The notes under the pieces: model-generated
Told to the model about the DNA's origin: nothing
The model's input: the letters and a program-made list of their open reading frames with translations, nothing else
Databases searched by the model: none
DNA from: Saccharum officinarum
Lineage: Eukaryota > Streptophyta > Magnoliopsida > Poales > Poaceae
Assembly (NCBI GenBank): GCA_020631735.1
Contig: CM036188.1
Coordinates: 12,938,214-13,002,213, forward strand
DNA: 64,000 nucleotides
Reading direction: 5' to 3'
Made by a program: the position numbers and the translations under genes
In this document: positions 58,482 to 64,000 of the stretch, piece after piece
How the letters are laid out: every line of letters starts with the position of its first letter
How positions within the stretch are numbered: the stretch's first letter is position 1

Positions 58482-59056
58482 GTTCTGATCATTTTCATGA
58501 GATGGCCATATTAGAACTTTTGTTTCATATGAAATTCTCTACAACTTTGCTTAAGGGTACTCCTCCATGCAAGATCTCTAAATTGGACTTTTTAATTGGT
58601 CAAACCAGATCACTCTAGGGGTCCAACTTGGTCAACAACATTTGGAAGGGCAATTTGGTAATTTTGGTCAACATGAACATTGCTCCACTACTTACTCTAA
58701 ATGTAATTAAGGTGTTATAAGACCTAATTAGCCACCCTACACATTGGTTGCACAAAATTCCTAGTGTCACATACTTTGGCACAAGTAATTCAACACTTTT
58801 ACCCAAATGTTGCAAACTCATGTTGCACATGTTGCATGAGTGTGTTGCACAACACTTGCTAATTATGTTACACTAAAGTGGTTGACATATCTCACAAAGG
58901 AAATTGCACATAAGGTACTTGTGTGTTGCACACTACTCACTTTTTGCTTCACATGAAATATAAACATATTATAAGCTTATGCATGAAATGAATGATGCTT
59001 GCTTATGCTCATGCAAATGCAATGCAATTAAGGAGCTAAACACCTGGGGTGTTACA
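58476..59056 (-). repeat. 5' LTR remnant of minus-strand gypsy element (581 bp)
   Basis: It matches 52294-52874 over the same 581 bp with only a few mismatches. It ends abruptly at 58476 against the accessory ORF. GAGC occurs at the break on both sides (GGAGCGAGCATG), so repair through a 4-bp microhomology is likely. Confidence 0.92.
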
Positions 59057-59061
59057 CCTTT

Positions 59062-62000
59062 TCTCCATGCCATCCTTGCTTTTCCTCCCTTTTCCTCTAC
59101 AGTGTGTGCTCTCCTTGCAAGCGCCCGGGCCGGGTGTGTGTGTGCATCTAGCTCACCGCCCTTCCTCACTGGAGGAGCCCCGCGCCAATGCATCTGGCCC
59201 ATTGCGCGTGGCAAAGGTGCGCTCTCTCCCCTTCTCCCCCTTCCCTTCCCTCATCTCCCTCTCTTCACTGTGATTTGCAGGCCCCACCCACCCCCTAGGA
59301 GGTCGTTTGCTCCTGCAACTTCTCTTGTTTTCAAACGTGTGGATGATGTGCACAACTGACACCCTCCATTGCACGGTAATGATTGTTTGTTCCATTCTTG
59401 GTGTTATCTACTGATGTTTGGGGATGTACAGTGATGAACTACTTTTAGACTGAGGCAATGGAATTGTGCAATGATGATTAGTTATTTCACCCTTCCATGA
59501 TTCTTGCTATCTGCATTAGTTTTGTGATGACAGTGTCATTATATCTTAGCAATTCTTGTTTTCATGTGTTATTCTGTTTGCGTTGGTAGCTACGTTTTGT
59601 GCGTTCGTTACTGAGCATGATGTCTTTGCTTGACATAATCTGTTGGTTGTTCTATTACTAAACACACCCCATTGCAGATGATGTATTTATTCCTATTCAT
59701 CTCGCTCCACTTTCTTTCAATTTCCAGTTAAATCTACCAATTTTGCCATTCTGTTAGAATAGCCCCTACTCACCCTTAGTTAGGATCAGAAATGTTTGTT
59801 TGTTTCCAGCTTTCTACCTTCCGATGGCTGCCTTTCAATTCGATACAGGCAGTAAGATTATAAGACTTGGTGAAAGAACATGGCAATTAGATAAACAATT
59901 CGAGTCCGCTGATAAGCTTTAATTTTAGCTTCTGAATTTCACGTACAATGACAACCCCACAAACTGAGGTCTATGATCCTACCTGCCATTAGGTTGGGAT
60001 TAAGAAATGAGATGATTCTTTCAATTGATTTTCAAGTGATGCTAACAGATTTAATTTAACCAGATCAGTGTTCATCTATTGCAGGAGTGTATGTGTGATG
60101 CCTAATGCTAAGATGTTTTTTTTGCTCATACCCTGTACTCCTAGAAGTAATGGTCCTTCCATTAATTTGTGATGTTTTCTGAACCTTTATCCACTTATAG
60201 AATGATGATAGGCTCCAAATCATGTATTTGTTTATTTTATGCAAACAGAAGAACATAGGTCTACAACTTATCAGTTTGAACATGCTATGCATAAAGGTAA
60301 ACTTATCTTTTATGTGAGATATGATGAATCTATTGGTAGTACCTGCATTTTACTCAAAAGAGAGCTTGTGCTGCACCACTTATTCTAGCAAGAGCTTTTT
60401 TAGTTCTGTACTATGCTGGGCCACTGATTCTAGCATTTTGCTGGAAAGATTTTGCTTATTCATGCCGGTGTCATATCTGTACTATGCTGGAACACTTATT
60501 CTAACATTTTACTGAAAATATTTTGCTTATCAAATTGTGCCCTTATTCAGTGATGCCTTTATTAAAACAGGGCTAAAGGGCATTACAATGTTACCAATTC
60601 ATTGTGCAGGCTGCGTATGTAGTATGTTTGCTGCACAGGGAGCACCAAAAAGTAAATGAAACTAAGAGCACCAAACTATCAGCGGAATTGTTATGTTCAT
60701 TCACCTGCCATATTTCTATCTACATCATCAAGCACGCATCATGTAACATAGTTGTTCAGGTATTATAGTGAGCAAAGTAAAGAATAGTGAGGAAAGGCTA
60801 ATAACCTAAATTCAGCCACCCTTTTTTGCTATGACTTTAGAATTGTGCTAATAGCAGTTTTGCCTACCCACTGATTCGTGATTTGTGGGACCGTACAAGA
60901 TAGTCAGTGCTTTCATTACCCTATGAAGACATGATTGTATCTTATTTAGTTTGCTCAGATTATGTAACTTGCTGTATGACATCTTAGTTTAATAGCACTT
61001 TCTTTGCTGTGTGTTAACTGAATTTTATAGCAGAACATTAACGATTTTTTTTTTGATCCTCCAATGTTGTTCTGTTTTGGAAATCGTTCTCCACAGCTAC
61101 TTTTCTAGGTGATCTATGAATGTGACTTTGAAATATTCAGTTCCATGAGCAATGCTTCATGCATATATGTTCCTATCTGATTTTTTAAGGCAACAACAGT
61201 GTTTATATTGATAGGACCTAATACTATGAAAGATAGCTTGATAGGTTGCATGCTTGCTGCCTAAATTTTACCTTCTCGATTCTTGTTGGTCTTGGTTCAC
61301 CTTTCTTTTGTCTTCAAGGTCTCAGGTGACATGTGGCTAGATTTTCGTGACATGTGGTTAGATTTTTGTCAAGTGACACCTGCCAAGCCAGGCCTCTCCA
61401 TGACAAAGTTTGTTGGTGCCAGTTTCCATTATAGAATTTGATGATTTCATAAGAAAATTCATCATGTTCCTTAGTGATTGCTATGTTCACATCCCTCTTC
61501 TTTCTCAGTCCTCCCTATTTTCCAAGGCATTTGAAAATTTTAGGTTCTATGGAAATGATTCCTGTCTAAGATGATGCAATGAAATTGACTGACTGGACGA
61601 TGTGCATATATTGTCCAAAAAAAAGGCAGTGATAAAATGTACATGCCATTGGTTCTTTGGTCTATTGTGTGCCTCAAAAATGAGCATAGTGAAATCAAAA
61701 GAGATTTATTGCTTTATGATATTTTCAGAGCCAATAATAATGCCGCTGTATTTTCTAGGTTGAGATCCCTTGCTGATCTATGTGCAACGCTTTCTCAATC
61801 CTGGGGAAAGCACCTTCTCAAGTTCAGTTCATCGTTTTGGTGAGTTATCCTCTCCCTGTGCCCTTCTTAGATGTTAGATTAGATTATTTCACAATAGATC
61901 GATCTGAATGTTGGATACCGATGTCCTGTTGCATGACCTGCTCTATATACATACCTTTGTTCTCTGTGATACTCTCTCTGTATAACCTACTTTGATATCC

Positions 62001-63060
62001 AACCATAGACAGAATGCACATATATATCAACAAATGCATCATACAGATACACATATTCATAGTTTTACCCTCTACATCTTCTCCGAGCAACAATCATCAT
62101 TATCCTTTCCAATCGCGCGCAGGGGCGCGCGTTTGCCACTGGTAGCAGCTATACGTACTCAGTACGCACGCACGAGACGAGGGATGCGTCGTCAGGGATA
62201 TCCTGCATATGCATGTTCATCCAAGGATTTCTTTTGACATTGCGCTGTCCTTCCTTCCTTCTACAGTTGTACTGTACTACTCAACTCTGATCTCTTGGCA
62301 GACGACATCAAACTCCTGCCGTGGAATAAGCTGGACCATTAGTAGCTCCAGTAGCCAGTGCGTGGGCCAGTACAAGTGAGGGGTGTCTTGCATGCTGTTC
62401 AACTGTTCATCTAGGTTTCGTGCAACGTTGTATATTTTCTTATTTATTTAATCGAACCTGCTTTACACGGATTTTAAACTCCTCCCTTTACCTATACAGC
62501 ATCTAATAATTCACTTTTCGCACTCCTGATTTTATATATATATTGAGGATAGGCTAAGCATCGTTGAGTGTACATGCCCAAACATGATCCCTACGGGTCC
62601 CACAGTTGGGGCGATAGGATTAGGAAGCCGCGTGGGCCGGATGAACCACCACCACCACATACAAATTCTAAATTAGTTATTCCTTCCCACTTTGGTTAGT
62701 TGGCCACGACAAACTTAGCAACCATTATTTTGTAACTAGTGTTTTTCTTATTTCAATTGTGAGAACAACTTAGATTTTTGAGATATATAATTTTATTTTT
62801 TGCTATACAACCAAATATACAATGTCTACTTTTAAAATATCAAAATGATCTACAATTTAGAATCAGAAAAATAATGCATGCCTACGTGTACATGCCCTCG
62901 CAGTCCATCACAAGTATATTTTTGGTTCGATCTATAGGTTCTTTGACATACTACTGTGTTACCTTAATGCAGCTCTGATTATTATATATATTTATATATA
63001 ATTATATGTCTATAAACAATATACCTATTGCATCCATTTATATACAAAATTATAAACGTG
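59062..63060 (+). other. Background sequence, no gene recognised
   Basis: It continues the background interrupted at 47743 by the minus-strand gypsy element. A GC-rich start (59062-59330) is followed by T-rich, intron-like DNA. An imperfect tandem duplication lies at about 60400-60540 (CTGTACTATGCTGG, then TTCTA(G/A)CATTTT, then ATTTTGCTTAT, period about 73). Possible short exon-like pieces exist (around 61760-61843 and 62302-62333), but none can be joined or named. 62700-63060 is AT-rich. Confidence 0.4.
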
Positions 63061-63392
63061 TATTGTCGATGAGATATGGTCGGTAGTCTATCGAGGGTAT
63101 GCCCAAGGAAGTAGATTGTCGACAGACAAATGCGCAAGCTACGAACTAGATGGTGACGCAAGACAACACACGAGGTTTTATCCAGGTTCGGCCACCGTGA
63201 GGGCATAATACCTACGTCCTGCGTCGGATTGTATTTTTTATCCAGGTTCGGCCGCCGTGAGGGCATAATACCCACGTCCTGCGTCAGATTGTATTGTTGT
63301 GTGTATTAAGATGTGTTTTGAGGGGATCCCCTGCCCGTCTTATATAGTCTGGGGGCAGGGTTACAAATCTGGAAACTAATCTTAGTCGGTTA
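63061..63392 (-). mobile_element. Fragment of another LTR-like repeat
   Basis: The stretch has the look of a grass LTR fragment: CGAGGTTTTATCCAGGTTCG, a 60-bp duplication and a minus-strand TATATAAG (63339-63346) flanked by the inverted repeats CCCTGCCC (63329-63336) and GGGCAGGG (63353-63360). Ends cannot be set. It is cut on the right by the LTR at 63393. The family is not identified. Confidence 0.4.
63181..63300. repeat. 60-bp tandem duplication
   Basis: 63181-63240 and 63241-63300 have the same 60-bp unit with a few substitutions near the middle and end. Confidence 0.9.
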
Positions 63393-64000
63393 TGAAAGCA
63401 TCTAGGCCCCGAGGTTTGGTTTCGGCAATTGATGACAACGCTTTATTACCATGACTAACGTGTGTTTTGCAGAAACTTTGGTAAGTTAGGTCATGGAGGT
63501 TTTAACTGCTTTGGGCACCATGGTATTCATGCCCCTTGATGGAAATCGTTTCGGTTTTCAAAAGAGTGACGTCAAGATTAAGGACGGTTAGTTCCGGATG
63601 TCGAGATGTTGAGAGACATTTGGAATAGTCGTTAAGATCTTCGTTTTTCTCTTTTGGCCGTACTATAAAGGGGGGCATGAGCGGGTAGCTTGACCTAGGC
63701 GAGTCCTATGTTTAGGTGTGGTGCACACTTGTTAAACTTGGCGCTAGGCAGCTCTAGAATAGCTCAAAGTTCAGTTGGAAGCAACTTGGTTCAAGTTGTG
63801 ACGCGTTTCGGAGAGTTTCGGGTCGTTTTCCCATGACCGGACGCGGTCCTCGGCATGACCGGACGCGTCCGGTCAGTTCAGTTCCGCGGCTAGGGTTTCA
63901 GCTCTGAACACCGGACGCGGTCCTCGCGAGGACCGGACGCGGTGGTCAGAAGTCGACACGTGTCACTTGAGGGAAACACCCGATCGGACGCGACCTGGGT
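63393..64000 (+). mobile_element. Start of an Opie/Ji-like copia LTR (cut by window end)
   Basis: It begins TGAAAGCATCTAGGCCCC, like the LTR starts of the other copia elements here. A TATA box (TATAAAG) is at 63664-63670. The CCGGACGCG repeat array starts at about 63835, with a perfect GACCGGACGCGTCCGGTC at 63857-63874. The rest lies outside the window. Confidence 0.75.

Larger units (their letters stand above)
47744..59056 (-). mobile_element. Second Tekay-type gypsy element, minus strand, with truncated 5' LTR
   Basis: Flanked by the target duplication CCTTT (47739-47743, 59057-59061). In element direction it has a 581-bp remnant of the 5' LTR (58476-59056), an accessory coiled-coil ORF without its N-terminus, gag, pol with chromodomain, a polypurine tract and a 5131-bp 3' LTR (47744-52874). 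The rest of the 5' LTR (about 4.55 kb), the primer site and the leader are deleted. Minus-strand LTR ends are TGTAACACCCC and GTTCTGTTACA. Protein order and motifs match copies A and B, but the sequences are clearly diverged, so this is a sister family. Confidence 0.93.

Noticed and set aside
61637..61843. An open frame with exon-like edges near TTTTCTAG at about 61760
   Set aside because: No consistent donor or neighbouring exon could be paired with it, and I recognise no homologue.

Overview
The window is intergenic plant DNA made almost wholly of nested LTR retrotransposons. Met-tRNA primer sites, chromodomain-bearing Ty3/gypsy polyproteins of Tekay/Del type, very long GC-rich LTRs and Opie/Ji-like copia LTRs point to a grass, probably panicoid (sorghum, sugarcane or maize relatives). 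I found no certain host gene, no tRNA or rRNA gene and no CRISPR array.

Layout. 1-7968: gypsy copy A (5' LTR, leader, accessory ORF, gag, part of pol), cut by a 100-N gap (7969-8068). 8069-39412: gypsy copy B of the same family (5' LTR 8069-10859, internal region 10860-17511, 3' LTR from 17512 to 39412). Its 3' LTR is split by two later insertions: a minus-strand gag-only copia element (17589-27774, TSD GCATT) and a minus-strand non-autonomous large-LTR element, or LARD (28753-36504, TSD CGCGG). 39413-45797 and 59062-63060 are background DNA without a clear gene. 45803-47701 is a solo copia LTR (TSD CCATC). 47744-59056 is a second, minus-strand Tekay-type gypsy element (TSD CCTTT) with a 5.1 kb 3' LTR and a 5' LTR reduced to 581 bp. 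63393-64000 is the start of another Opie/Ji-like LTR.

Two features stand out. First, an accessory ORF lies between primer site and gag in copies A and B. It starts with the first twelve residues of mature histone H3 (ARTKQTARKSTG), continues through a helical segment and a long coiled coil, and ends in an acidic tail. The same element also encodes an integrase with a C-terminal chromodomain, so one transposon carries both an H3-tail look-alike and a member of a fold that reads H3 tails. Second, the gypsy LTRs appear to carry a spliced gene for a small acidic protein with a C-terminal CxxC. Two exons keep the same phases, a GC-AG intron, an identical 62-nt last exon length and clear protein similarity between two diverged families. 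The intron holds a 61-bp block identical in both families (with a 12-bp palindrome) and a conserved 22-nt hairpin 22-25 nt before the acceptor. The LARD LTR shows a matching penultimate exon and the hairpin.

Copy A is riddled with single-base indels, many in homopolymers, and ends at the gap. Copy B has a pol frame broken only by five nonsense codons, all of the C-to-T or G-to-A type. No complete intact coding set is present.
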